64,000 nucleotides of DNA from JANRLF01 sp033762815. Its GTDB lineage: Bacteria; Bacteroidota; Bacteroidia; Chitinophagales; CAIOSU01. Shown in pieces: positions 1-8,629 of this stretch (the stretch's first letter is position 1; each line of letters opens with the position of its first letter). Position numbers and translations under genes: made by a program. The stretch is from contig JANRLF010000006.1 in NCBI GenBank assembly GCA_033762815.1, positions 124,001-188,000 of the forward strand, in the 5' to 3' direction. The notes under the pieces are model-generated. The model saw nothing but the letters and a program-made list of their open reading frames with translations, did no database searches and was not told the DNA's origin.

Positions 1-48
1 GCAAGAGGAAAAACCCACCATCAATAAAAGAAAGGCCAGTATGCGCAT
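1..48 (-). CDS. Partial lipoprotein, N-terminus only
   Basis: Reading the minus strand from an ATG at 46-48 to the window edge gives MRILAFLLLMVGFSSC. This is a short hydrophobic stretch ending in a Cys at residue 16, with the look of a Bacteroidota type II signal peptide (lipobox FSSC). The start lies 27 bases after the queD stop, so it is probably the next gene of the same minus-strand operon. Only the signal peptide is inside the window, so the function cannot be told. Confidence 0.5.
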   Translation of the reverse strand, partial: MRILAFLLLMVGFSSC

Positions 49-75
49 GGTTCAGTCCAAGAGGGATAGACCTTT

Positions 76-486
76 TTAACTTACGGGATATTCCACAAAG
101 TTCCTATCGGTTTCGTACAGTCGTACCAATAAATCCAATTCAGGATCCAATCGCTTTCTGAGCAGATTGTAAATTACAATGGCTATGTGTTCGGCAGTAG
201 GGTTAAGGTCTTTGAACTCCTCCGTATCAAGATTAAGATTCTTGTGGTCGAATCGCTCCATTACTTCCTCCTCAATCAGGTCTTTCAAAATTTTTAAATC
301 AATGACATACCCTGTCTCGGGGTTAATTTCACCGGTTACCTTTACTTCCAACTTATAATTGTGGCCATGGTAGCTGGGGTTGCTGCACAAGCCGAACACC
401 GCAGCATTTTGCTCGTCAGTCCAGTCTTTGCGGTACAAGCGGTGGGCACTGTTAAATTGTGCTTTTCTAAAAACGGCTACTCTCAT
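76..486 (-). CDS. queD: 6-pyruvoyl/6-carboxy-tetrahydropterin synthase family protein (QueD-like)
   Basis: 136 residues, the full usual length of the PTPS/QueD family. These enzymes act on 7,8-dihydroneopterin triphosphate to give 6-carboxytetrahydropterin (queuosine route) or 6-pyruvoyltetrahydropterin. Zinc-binding histidines are visible as H15 (NSAHR) and H40/H42 (YHGHNY). The catalytic Cys is C34 in GLCSNP, and D80-H81 (RFDHKNLN) supply the rest of the catalytic set. The Cys-containing motif resembles the eukaryotic PTPS spelling as well as QueD, so the exact product is not settled. No other queuosine gene lies in the window. It is divergent from gpx across an 81-bp gap. Confidence 0.88.
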   Translation of the reverse strand: MRVAVFRKAQFNSAHRLYRKDWTDEQNAAVFGLCSNPSYHGHNYKLEVKVTGEINPETGYVIDLKILKDLIEEEVMERFDHKNLNLDTEEFKDLNPTAEHIAIVIYNLLRKRLDPELDLLVRLYETDRNFVEYPVS

Positions 487-567
487 TCATCCATTACTTT
501 AGGGTAGGTATAAAATTAGGCATATTAGCAGCAGGTTGGTTGCCTTGCTTTTCCTTATTTTTAAGCC

Positions 568-1047
568 ATGGATACAACTACCACGCTACATGCTTTCAGC
601 CTATCGGGCTTAACTGGCGGCACTATCGACTTTTCGGCATTTAAAGGCAAGAAAGTGCTCATCGTAAACACGGCATCATTCTGCGGCTACACGCCACAGT
701 ATAAGCAACTGAAGGAATTGCAAGAAGAGTTTAGCAACGTACTGGTAGTTGTGGGCGTGCCCTGTAACGATTTTGGCAATCAAGAACCGGATAGCGATGC
801 GGAGATAGCTGCCTTTTGCGAGCGCAATTTCCAAGTCAATTTCCCCATGACTACCAAGGTAACGATAGTGGGTGATGCACAGCATCCATTATATCAATGG
901 CTCACTTCCGCCAAACTCAACGGTGTGCAAGATGCTGAGGTTAAATGGAATTTCCATAAATTCCTGATAGACGAAAATGGCCATTTGATGGCTGATTTCC
1001 CCAGTTCCGTATCCCCTGTTTCGGAAGACATTATCAATCTGCTGTAA
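568..1047 (+). CDS. gpx: Glutathione peroxidase family thiol peroxidase
   Basis: 159 residues, typical for a bacterial non-selenium Gpx. Such enzymes usually reduce hydroperoxides with thioredoxin in bacteria. The peroxidatic Cys is C39 in NTASFCGYTPQY. The catalytic partners are Q72 (FGNQEP), W127 and N128 (KWNFHKF). C84 in AAFCERNF sits where plant-type, thioredoxin-dependent Gpx proteins have the resolving Cys, which suggests a 2-Cys mechanism. There is no signal peptide, so it is cytoplasmic. It is the first gene of gpx-holB-ricT-gldH, and holB starts 2 bases after its stop. Confidence 0.93.
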   Translation: MDTTTTLHAFSLSGLTGGTIDFSAFKGKKVLIVNTASFCGYTPQYKQLKELQEEFSNVLVVVGVPCNDFGNQEPDSDAEIAAFCERNFQVNFPMTTKVTIVGDAQHPLYQWLTSAKLNGVQDAEVKWNFHKFLIDENGHLMADFPSSVSPVSEDIINLL

Positions 1048-1049
1048 AC

Positions 1050-2171
1050 ATGCTTTTTAGCGAGGTAATCGGTCAGGAGCGGTTGAAGGGACAGATGCTG
1101 CGCAGCATTGCTGAAGGCAGGGTAAGCCATGCGCAATTGTTTCTTGGCCCTTTGGGGCATGGGGGCTTGCCCTTAGCACTTGCCTATGCCCAGTACCTCA
1201 CCTGCACACAAAGGGAAGAGGGCGATGCCTGCGGCAAATGCTCCTCTTGCTCAAAGGCGGCCAAGCTCATCCACCCCGATATCCATTTTTCCTTTCCCTT
1301 TCCGGCAGTGGAGGGTAGGAAAATATGCGCTGAGTTTTTGCCAGAGTGGCGCGAGGCGGTCATTGCTTCACCGTACCTGAACCTGCACCAATGGTTGCTG
1401 AAATTCAATGCCGAAAACAAACAGGCCAACATTACGGCATCCGAATGCAGGGACATTATCCGCCGATTGAACCTTAGCGCCTTTGAATCGGCTTACAAAG
1501 TAATGATTATCTGGTTGCCCGAGTTTTTGGGCAAGGAAGGCAATACCCTTTTAAAAATACTGGAAGAACCGCCTGACAATACTGTTTTTCTGCTGGTAGC
1601 GGAGAAGCATGACCAAATGCTGAACACTATCCTATCGCGTACCCAGATTACCAAAATTCCGGCATTAGACCATCCAGTGCTGGCCGCGGTGTTGGAAAAT
1701 GAGCTGGCTTTGGATAGCGACAATGCACTTCGCATTGCCAGCTTAAGCAACGGCGATTACATAGAAGCCACTGCCTTGGCCCAGCATGCAGTGAACGAAC
1801 AGGCAGGCATGTTTAGGGAATGGCTAGGCATGATGCTATCCAAGCATGACCCCTTGGCACTGATCAACTGGATAGAAGGATTTGCAGCTATCGGCAGGGA
1901 AGGACAGAAAAATTTCTTTTCCTATGGCCTGTATCTATTGGAAGAAGCCTTGAGCATGTCAATCAGTGGTAGCGATTCCAATCGCCTTCAGCCTACGGAA
2001 GTGAAGGTGGCCAAAGCGATGAACCACCTGGTGGCCGACTTGATAAGCTTGCAAAAGCTCTATCAATTGTTCAACGATTCCAGCTACCATATTGAGCGGA
2101 ATGCGCATCCTAAAATACTGATGCTCAATTTGTCATTGCAAGTCGCCCGCTTATTGGGTCGAAATGGTTAA
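1050..2171 (+). CDS. holB: DNA polymerase III delta' subunit
   Basis: 373 residues of the clamp-loader AAA+ family. The N-terminal fold begins FSEVIGQERLKGQM and is followed by SHAQLFLGPLGHGG, where the P-loop has lost its GKT/S as is normal for delta'. The zinc module is C-x(7)-C-x2-C-x2-C (CTQREEGDACGKCSSC). KILEEPPDNTVFLLV and the SRTQ sensor region follow. It acts in sliding-clamp loading at the replication fork. ricT follows, the same holB-to-yaaT order as in Bacillus, which supports both calls. Confidence 0.93.
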   Translation: MLFSEVIGQERLKGQMLRSIAEGRVSHAQLFLGPLGHGGLPLALAYAQYLTCTQREEGDACGKCSSCSKAAKLIHPDIHFSFPFPAVEGRKICAEFLPEWREAVIASPYLNLHQWLLKFNAENKQANITASECRDIIRRLNLSAFESAYKVMIIWLPEFLGKEGNTLLKILEEPPDNTVFLLVAEKHDQMLNTILSRTQITKIPALDHPVLAAVLENELALDSDNALRIASLSNGDYIEATALAQHAVNEQAGMFREWLGMMLSKHDPLALINWIEGFAAIGREGQKNFFSYGLYLLEEALSMSISGSDSNRLQPTEVKVAKAMNHLVADLISLQKLYQLFNDSSYHIERNAHPKILMLNLSLQVARLLGRNG

Positions 2172-2176
2172 CTTTG
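2169..2176 (+). promoter_or_regulatory. Candidate -7 element upstream of ricT
   Basis: TAACTTTG is an exact match to the Bacteroidota -7 consensus TAnnTTTG and overlaps the holB stop codon. The ricT start is 21 bases further on, with a purine-rich AGAGGAGAA stretch in between. No clear -33 TTTG is present at the expected 19-base spacing, so this is a candidate internal promoter only. Confidence 0.4.
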
Positions 2177-2197
2177 AACAAAAACAGAGGAGAATAG

Positions 2198-3520
2198 ATG
2201 GCTTGTGCCGGATGCACTACGAGTGGTACTACCCCCAAAGGCTGTGGAAGTAAGGGACACTGCGCCAGCGGTGCCTGCAATATGCTCAATACGTTCGACT
2301 GGCTGGCAGAGATGCCCATAGCCTTCGGCTCGGAGCAGGTATATGTGCATGAAATCAGCTTCCAAAAGGGCAGCAGAAAAGACTTTTTCAAAAACGACAA
2401 GAAGCTGGAAGTAGAAACCGGCGATTGGGTGGTGGTGGAAACCTCCATGGGCACCGATATAGGACAAATTACCTTATCGGGCGAGCTGGTAAAGCTGCAA
2501 ATGCGCAAGAAAAAGGTGAAGGAGAAGCCGGCAGAACTTAGGAGCATCATTCGCAAGGCCGAGGAGCATGATTTTAAGGTGTGGGAGGAAGCAAAGGCCC
2601 TGGAAAAGGAAACCATGATAAGGGCCCGTGCGGTAGCCCGTAGCCTATCGTTGGATATGAAAGTGGGCCATGTGGAATATCAGGCCGATAAGAAAAAGGC
2701 TACTTTTTACTATACCGCCGATGATAGGGTCGATTTCAGGGAACTGATAAAGATATACGCCAAGGAGTTCAAGGTAAAAATCGAGATGCGCCAGATAGGT
2801 GCAAGGCAAGAAGCAGGCAAAATAGGCGGTATAGGCTCTTGTGGCAGGGAATTGTGCTGCTCTACCTGGCTTACCGATTTTAAATCGGTTTCTACCAATG
2901 CCGCCCGCTACCAAAATCTGTCCATCAACATGGCCAAGCTATCTGGCCAGTGCGGCCGGTTGAAATGCTGCCTCAACTATGAGCTGGATACCTATATGGA
3001 CGCGCTTCAAGATTTCCCGAAGAAAGCGGACAAGATAGATACGGAAAATGGCAAGGCATTCCTACAGAAAACCGACATTCTGCAAAGGCTCATGTGGTAC
3101 ACGTACGAAGATTCGTCCAACTTCTATCCACTTAGTGTCGAGAAGGTGAAAGAGATTTTGGAGATGAACGAGGCGGGAAAGCCTGCACCTCCCTTAGGAT
3201 ATATCGCCGTACATACAGCGGAAGAAGAGGAGGAAGTGGCCGTGGATTATGAAGATACTGTGGGACATATTACCCTGGCAGCCCTTGAGAAAACCGGTAA
3301 AAAGAAAAAGCGGAAGAATAAAAATAAGAACCGCCCCCAAGGGGAAGGCACTTCACAAAATGCCCAACAAAGAACCACTGCCAATAACAGCCCCAACCAA
3401 CCGCAACAGCAACAGCAACAAGGGCAGGGCAATAACCAACAGCGGCAAGGGGCTGGCGGAGGAAACCGTCGCAATAAAAACCGCAACCGTAACCGCGGGC
3501 CAAAACCACAGGGTTCATGA
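2198..3520 (+). CDS. ricT: PSP1 domain protein, RicT/YaaT family
   Basis: 440 residues. The Cys-rich N-terminus (C3, C6, then GCGSKGHCASGAC) precedes the PSP1 region, which carries the family hallmarks GSCGRELCCSTWL and GQCGRLKCCLNYE around residues 210-265. In Bacillus, RicT works with RicA and RicF on an Fe-S-bearing complex that affects RNase Y and RNA decay; partners in Bacteroidota are not established. Residues from about 365 onward form a basic low-complexity tail rich in K, N, R, Q and G, with a run of six to seven Gln, suited to RNA binding. The ATGA of gldH overlaps the stop. Confidence 0.9.
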   Translation: MACAGCTTSGTTPKGCGSKGHCASGACNMLNTFDWLAEMPIAFGSEQVYVHEISFQKGSRKDFFKNDKKLEVETGDWVVVETSMGTDIGQITLSGELVKLQMRKKKVKEKPAELRSIIRKAEEHDFKVWEEAKALEKETMIRARAVARSLSLDMKVGHVEYQADKKKATFYYTADDRVDFRELIKIYAKEFKVKIEMRQIGARQEAGKIGGIGSCGRELCCSTWLTDFKSVSTNAARYQNLSINMAKLSGQCGRLKCCLNYELDTYMDALQDFPKKADKIDTENGKAFLQKTDILQRLMWYTYEDSSNFYPLSVEKVKEILEMNEAGKPAPPLGYIAVHTAEEEEEVAVDYEDTVGHITLAALEKTGKKKKRKNKNKNRPQGEGTSQNAQQRTTANNSPNQPQQQQQQGQGNNQQRQGAGGGNRRNKNRNRNRGPKPQGS

Positions 3521-3990
3521 AATTCTTAGTCCATACTATTTTCCTTTTGGGCTTAGTGCTTTTGTCTGGGTGCAACCCTAACGTGGTTTTCGAAAAAAAC
3601 CAAGAGATAGAAAAGTACGTTTGGAATAAGAACAAACCTGTTGTATTAAGTACTACTATTGAGGACACCACCTTGCGCTACAACATTTCCGTCAATATCC
3701 GCCATGCCAACTTCTATGAATATAGCAACCTATGGATGATGGTATATACTACTTTCCCTGATGGAAAGAAGTTGCACCAGCGTATTGAATTTCAATTGGC
3801 TGAAACCAGTGGTAAGTGGCAAGGGGATTGCACGGGCGATATTTGCGACATTAACTTGCCCATACAGCAAAATGCCCGATTCGAACAGCCGGGAAAATAC
3901 ACCTTCGAATTTGAACAGATTATGCGCCAGGATTTGCTACCGGGCATAATGGCAGTAGGCTTGAAAATAGAGAAGCTTCCGAAGAAATAA
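3517..3990 (+). CDS. gldH: Gliding motility lipoprotein GldH
   Basis: 157 residues. The signal peptide ends in the lipobox LSGC with C19 lipidated. The body follows the GldH pattern: a conserved Trp near residue 36, the NIRHANFYEYSNLW block, SGKWQGDCTGDICD, and near the end FEQIMRQDLLPGIMAVGLKIE. GldH is needed for gliding and for type IX secretion-linked functions in Flavobacterium. It overlaps ricT by 4 bases (ATGA), a common ricT-gldH order in this phylum. Its stop codon abuts the stop of the converging enoyl-CoA hydratase gene with no gap. Confidence 0.9.
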   Translation: MKFLVHTIFLLGLVLLSGCNPNVVFEKNQEIEKYVWNKNKPVVLSTTIEDTTLRYNISVNIRHANFYEYSNLWMMVYTTFPDGKKLHQRIEFQLAETSGKWQGDCTGDICDINLPIQQNARFEQPGKYTFEFEQIMRQDLLPGIMAVGLKIEKLPKK

Positions 3991-4770
3991 TCAATTCCCT
4001 TTAAATGCTGCTTTGCGCTTTTCAAGAAAAGCACTTACGCCCTCTTTGTAATCATTGGTGCGGCCTGCAATGTCTTGGCAATAGGCTTCGTATTGCAACA
4101 TAGCCTCCAAATCGTTGTTCAAGCCCTTATACACCATCTTCTTTATCAAGCCAATGGCTTTGGTGGGCGCAGCGGCATAATAATCGGTGTACCCTTTTAC
4201 GGCTTCATCCAGTTGCTCCGCTGGCACGGCCTTATTTACCAAACCCATATCGGCTGCCTCTTTCCCTTTCACCCTAGTGCCCATGGTTGCTAGTTCAAAA
4301 GCCTTTAAAGAGCCCAACATTTTCGGCAAGAAAAACGAGGAGCCGGAATCCAACACCAAGCCGATATTGATAAACACCTCTATCAAGGTAGCTTCTTCGG
4401 AGGCTACGATTACATCGCAAGCCAAGGCTAAAGAGCAGCCAGCACCCGCCGCAACACCGTTCAAGCGGCATACAACAGGCTTTGCCAAATTGCGGATACC
4501 CAATATCAAGGGATTGTACCTTTTCTTGATGGATTCAGAAAAACTACGGTTCTCCACTCCCGATGCCGCTTTTAAGTCTTGGCCCGAACAAAACGCCTTG
4601 CCCGCACCGGTCAACACTACCACCCTTACGGAATCATCCTTTGCCACTTCCTTAAAAGCGGCCTGTAGCTCGTAGGTCATTTCATCGTTCAGGGCATTGT
4701 AAACTTCAGGGCGGTTCATGGTAATGGTAGCCACGCCAGCCTCAACGGTATAAAGCAAGGTATTGTACAT
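3991..4770 (-). CDS. Enoyl-CoA hydratase/isomerase family protein (PaaG-like)
   Basis: 259 residues, a full crotonase-fold protein. The CoA-binding and oxyanion-hole motifs FCSGQDL and NGVAAGAGCSLALACD are present. The acidic catalytic position sits in IGLVLDSGSSFFLP, which matches PaaG-type isomerases (Asp in LxPDSG) better than classic hydratases. It may therefore act on ring-1,2-epoxyphenylacetyl-CoA or another enoyl-CoA; no other phenylacetate gene is near. It is the last gene of rpoN-PAP2-hydratase, starting 4 bases after the PAP2 stop. Confidence 0.85.
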   Translation of the reverse strand: MYNTLLYTVEAGVATITMNRPEVYNALNDEMTYELQAAFKEVAKDDSVRVVVLTGAGKAFCSGQDLKAASGVENRSFSESIKKRYNPLILGIRNLAKPVVCRLNGVAAGAGCSLALACDVIVASEEATLIEVFINIGLVLDSGSSFFLPKMLGSLKAFELATMGTRVKGKEAADMGLVNKAVPAEQLDEAVKGYTDYYAAAPTKAIGLIKKMVYKGLNNDLEAMLQYEAYCQDIAGRTNDYKEGVSAFLEKRKAAFKGN

Positions 4771-4774
4771 AGGG

Positions 4775-5458
4775 TTAGTTTAGCAAGTATCTATAAGCAA
4801 TCATTTGTGACAGCACGCCAATCATGTAGCCGCTATAAATATCGCGCGAACGATGGGCTTTCAAATATAAGCGGGCCGAACCAATTAAACCAGCCAACAA
4901 CATGACGGAGGCAAAGGCCCACTCCATATTATAATTGGACAATAGCGTCACTACCAAGGCCACGGCCACAAAATTGCCCGCTGCCACGGAATGGATACTG
5001 ATTTTATAAAAATTATTGAGAAAGAAAGCCATAAAGATGGAAATGGCCCCTCCCAACATAATTTTATTGAACAACTCCCCTATGGCCAAATTGCGGATGA
5101 CCATAAAAGTCCAGAAATAGAATACGGACATGGCGATATATGGTATAATCCGTTCACGTTGGGTACGGAGTTGTAGGCTATTGGCAAAGCCCAATTGTTT
5201 CATCAATAGGATAGTAACCAAAGGGTAAATTACCGTATTGGTAACCAATACCACCACTACCTGCATGTAAGCCACCCTGCCTAAATGCGCAAACAAAAAG
5301 GGATACCCTTTATCAATAAAAAAGAAAATATAGAGGGTCATGAACAAGGGGTGGAACACATAAGAGATGACCACCGCCAAGGTATGCAATACCCCCTTGC
5401 GACTAGGAACTGGCTTTACTTCTTTTTCTGCTTCAGGAATATCTATGGGCTCTGTCAT
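4775..5458 (-). CDS. PAP2 superfamily membrane protein
   Basis: 227 residues with about six hydrophobic segments. The C-terminal half carries PAP2-like motifs: SIHSVAAG (motif 2 position) and ARLYLKAHRSRDIYSGYMIG, matching the R-x5-H-x3-D active-site block. The first motif (K-x6-RP) is only hinted at by RTQRERIIPY. It probably sits in the inner membrane and acts on a lipid phosphate such as undecaprenyl or lipid A phosphate, but the substrate is unknown. Its start overlaps the rpoN stop by 4 bases, so the two are translationally coupled. Confidence 0.75.
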   Translation of the reverse strand: MTEPIDIPEAEKEVKPVPSRKGVLHTLAVVISYVFHPLFMTLYIFFFIDKGYPFLFAHLGRVAYMQVVVVLVTNTVIYPLVTILLMKQLGFANSLQLRTQRERIIPYIAMSVFYFWTFMVIRNLAIGELFNKIMLGGAISIFMAFFLNNFYKISIHSVAAGNFVAVALVVTLLSNYNMEWAFASVMLLAGLIGSARLYLKAHRSRDIYSGYMIGVLSQMIAYRYLLN

Positions 5459-6960
5459 AATTGCTTCCTAAGGCGAGCCACGGGAATGTTCAACTGTTCC
5501 CTATACTTGGCTACTGTCCTACGGGCAATATTATAACCTTTTTCGTTAAGAACCTCCATTAATTTTTGGTCGGAAAGAGGCCTACGTTTACTTTCCTTAC
5601 CTATCATATCCGATAGAATGCTTTTCACCTCCCGAGTAGATACCTCTTCGCCACTATCGGTCTGTAACGATTCTGAGAAAAAGTATTTCAGCGAGAAGGT
5701 GCCAAATTCCGTTTGCACATACTTGCTGTTGGCTACCCTTGATACGGTAGAAATATCCAAGCCCGTTTTTTCTGCAATATCCTTCAAAATCATAGGTTTC
5801 AAGGAAGTCTCGTCGCCGGTAAGGAAAAAATCGTACTGGTGTTCCATTAAGGCGCGCATGGTTTTCATCAAAGTTTGCTGCCGCTGCTGTATGGCATCTA
5901 TAAACCATTTGGCCGAGTCTATTTTTTGCTTGATGAACAATACCGCTTCTTTTTGCTCCCGGGTTTTCTTTTTGCTCTTATCATAGCTCTGCAGCATTTC
6001 CTTGAAGTTTTGGCTAATGCGCAGTTCAGGGGCATTGCGGGCATTAAGGGTCAACTGCAGCTCCCCATTGGTATTGGTGATGAAAAAATCAGGGGTTACA
6101 TATTGGTTGGAACGGGAAGAGCTGTTGTATCCGCTGCCGGGCTTGGGGTTCAGCTTTAGGATAGCATCAATGGAATGCTTCAATTCTTCCCCACTAATAT
6201 TGAGCGACTTCTCCAGCTTTTCGTAGTGCTTCTTGGTGAATTGCTCAAAATGGTCGCGGATAATGCGGATGGCATTTTGGATATGTGGGTCATGATGGTG
6301 CTCATGCCGCTGTAGTTGTATCAAAAGGCATTCTTGTAAGTCCCTAGCCCCTATACCTGGAGGGTCGAAGGTATGGATAAGCTTCAATACATGCTCCAGT
6401 TCGTCCTCGTTGGCAAACACGTTCTGGGCGAAGGCCAAGTCATCAACAATGGCTTCTGTCTCCCTGCGCAAGTATCCATCTTCATCAATACTGCCAATAA
6501 TCTGGGTGGCTATTTTATGTTCCCTTTCATCCAAATCCAACAGCCCCAATTGGTCGGTCAAGTGCTCGTGAAAACTGCTTTCCACGGCAATGGGAATGGT
6601 GCGTTCTTCGTCAGGATCGGGGTAGTTGCTGTCTTTTAACTTATAGGCAGCCACTTCGTCGTCGTCATAGTAGTCTGAAAAGTCGAGGCTATCGTCCACT
6701 TCCCCGCCATTGTCGTCCGCAAGTTTTATTTCCTCCCCTTCCGTAGGCATTTCATCGCCTTCATTGGTATTTTCCGGAGTTTGGTCATAAGTACCATCCT
6801 CCGTATTCTCCATACCATCGTCAAGGGCTGGGTTCGATTCAATTTCCTCTTTTATACGTTGCTCCAATTGTGCGGTGGGTACCTGCAACAGTTTCATAAG
6901 CTGTATCTGTTGTGGCGACAGCTTTTGAAGGAGCTTTTGACTAAGGTTCTGATTTAGCAT
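5455..6960 (-). CDS. rpoN: RNA polymerase sigma-54 factor
   Basis: 501 residues from the ATG at 6958-6960, which gives the usual Gln/Leu-rich activator-interacting N-terminus (NQNLSQKLLQKLSPQQIQL). A TTG ten codons upstream is possible but adds MVSVLNYRTP, which does not fit the family. An acidic linker spans about residues 50-100, then the core-binding domain, the helix-turn-helix, and the C-terminal RpoN box ARRTVAKYRE. It directs transcription from -24/-12 promoters with AAA+ activators; none of those activators lies in the window. It is first in the operon with PAP2 and the hydratase. Confidence 0.96.
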   Translation of the reverse strand: MLNQNLSQKLLQKLSPQQIQLMKLLQVPTAQLEQRIKEEIESNPALDDGMENTEDGTYDQTPENTNEGDEMPTEGEEIKLADDNGGEVDDSLDFSDYYDDDEVAAYKLKDSNYPDPDEERTIPIAVESSFHEHLTDQLGLLDLDEREHKIATQIIGSIDEDGYLRRETEAIVDDLAFAQNVFANEDELEHVLKLIHTFDPPGIGARDLQECLLIQLQRHEHHHDPHIQNAIRIIRDHFEQFTKKHYEKLEKSLNISGEELKHSIDAILKLNPKPGSGYNSSSRSNQYVTPDFFITNTNGELQLTLNARNAPELRISQNFKEMLQSYDKSKKKTREQKEAVLFIKQKIDSAKWFIDAIQQRQQTLMKTMRALMEHQYDFFLTGDETSLKPMILKDIAEKTGLDISTVSRVANSKYVQTEFGTFSLKYFFSESLQTDSGEEVSTREVKSILSDMIGKESKRRPLSDQKLMEVLNEKGYNIARRTVAKYREQLNIPVARLRKQL

Positions 6961-7059
6961 AGGGGTTCGATAGTTTAAAACGCTTACCAACTATAATGCC
7001 AAAATTACTTGTTAATTTAGCACTTCCTATCAACGATATACAATACGGAGGGGTAAAAG

Positions 7060-8580
7060 ATGAAGACATACATATCAAATCTGTCTGATTTTGAGGGCAA
7101 ATCGGTTACATTGCAAGGGTGGGTATCGCATTCCCGCGATAGCAAAGGATTGGTATTCATTGTATTGCGCGATGGTACCGGTTTTGCCCAATGTGTGGTA
7201 TCTCAGGAAGTGGTCGGCGATGACCAATTCAATGCGGCCAAATCCCTGAATCAAGAAAGCGCGGTAGCATTGACTGGCACCGTGGTAAAAGATGAACGCC
7301 AGATTGGGGGCTACGAATTACAGGCCACCGGCGTGGAAGTTATCAGCATTGCCGAGGAATACCCTATTACCCCGAAAGAACATGGTGTTGATTTTTTAAT
7401 GGACAAGCGCCATCTATGGCTGCGCAGCAAACGCCAATGGGCCATTATGAGGGTGCGCAACCGCATTATTTTTGCCATTCACCAATTTTTCCAGGAGCGG
7501 GGATTTATACAAATGGATGCCCCCTTGTTTACGGGCAATGCCTGTGAAGGTACCAGCACTTTGTTCGAGACCGATTTCTATGGCGACCCTGCCTATTTAT
7601 CCCAATCAGGCCAATTATACGGAGAGGCAATGGCCATGGCGCATAGCAAAATCTATACTTTCGGCCCTACTTTTAGGGCGGAAAAATCAAAGACTCGCCG
7701 CCACCTTTCCGAATTTTGGATGATAGAGCCCGAAATGGCCTTCTATGATTTGGACATGGACATGGACCTGATAGAAGACTTTGTGCGATTTGTTATCAGA
7801 AGGGTTTTGGAAAGTAGCCGAACGGAGTTGGAATTGATTGAGCGCGATATTGCTACCTTGGAGAAAGCGGACGCCCCCTTTGCCCGCATTACTTATGACG
7901 AAGCGGTGCAAATCATCAAAGGCGAGCGGGATATCAATGGCCGCAACTCCATCCAAACACTTCAAAATGACTTGAAGGAATTGAAGGAGCAAATTGCTGC
8001 CAACGAAGCGGAAATACAGCGCAGGGAAGCCCACATTAAAACGCCCGGCCTAAAAAAGGGCGAAATCAATTTCAATGTAAGCCAAATAGCCAAGCTGAGG
8101 GCAGAGAACAAGGAATTGGAAGAGAGGGCGGAGAACATACCCCAATGGCTGCAATCGGCCAAAGATTTCGAATACGGCAATGACCTAGGCGGCTCCGACG
8201 AGACTATTATCACCCGCTTGTTCGATACGCCCGTTATGGTCCACCGTTGGCCAAGGGAGGTAAAAGCGTTCTATATGAAGCGTGACGAGCAAAACCCCAT
8301 GCTGGCAAAAGGCGTGGACTTATTGGCTCCAGAAGGCTTTGGTGAGATAGTAGGCGGCGGTGAGCGGGAAACCGATATCGAATTCCTAAAAAAACAGATT
8401 GAGCACCACCAGTTGCCCATGAAAGAGTTTGAGTGGTACCTTGATTTGCGCCGCTTTGGCTCCGTACCACATGCAGGTTTTGGATTGGGCTTGGAGCGTT
8501 TCGTGGCCTATATCTGCGGCCTGAAGCATATCCGCGAGACCATCCCCTTCCCCCGCATGTACGGCAGGTTGTTCCCTTGA
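7060..8580 (+). CDS. asnS: Asparagine--tRNA ligase with a coiled-coil insertion
   Basis: 506 residues. The N-terminal OB fold (GWVSHSRDSKGLVFIVLRDG) binds the anticodon. The class II core has motif 2 FRAEKSKTRRHLSEF and motif 3 GFGLGLERFVAY. EMAFYDLDMDMDL and GEIVGGGERE fit AsnS rather than AspS. Residues about 292-366 form an insertion rich in E, K, Q and L (LQNDLKELKEQIAANEAE) that should be a helical hairpin or coiled coil. The protein is about 40 residues longer than usual. The gene stands alone between divergent rpoN and lptB. Confidence 0.95.
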   Translation: MKTYISNLSDFEGKSVTLQGWVSHSRDSKGLVFIVLRDGTGFAQCVVSQEVVGDDQFNAAKSLNQESAVALTGTVVKDERQIGGYELQATGVEVISIAEEYPITPKEHGVDFLMDKRHLWLRSKRQWAIMRVRNRIIFAIHQFFQERGFIQMDAPLFTGNACEGTSTLFETDFYGDPAYLSQSGQLYGEAMAMAHSKIYTFGPTFRAEKSKTRRHLSEFWMIEPEMAFYDLDMDMDLIEDFVRFVIRRVLESSRTELELIERDIATLEKADAPFARITYDEAVQIIKGERDINGRNSIQTLQNDLKELKEQIAANEAEIQRREAHIKTPGLKKGEINFNVSQIAKLRAENKELEERAENIPQWLQSAKDFEYGNDLGGSDETIITRLFDTPVMVHRWPREVKAFYMKRDEQNPMLAKGVDLLAPEGFGEIVGGGERETDIEFLKKQIEHHQLPMKEFEWYLDLRRFGSVPHAGFGLGLERFVAYICGLKHIRETIPFPRMYGRLFP

Positions 8581-8616
8581 TGATTGGAGGCCACTTCGCA
8601 ATCTTGGCAAATAACC

Positions 8617-8624
8617 TAACTTTG
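8617..8624 (+). promoter_or_regulatory. Candidate -7 element for lptB
   Basis: TAACTTTG matches TAnnTTTG exactly and ends 5 bases before the lptB ATG. A transcript from it would have almost no leader. The -33 position has only a weak CTTC. This supports the 8630 start. Confidence 0.5.
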
Positions 8625-8629
8625 CCACA

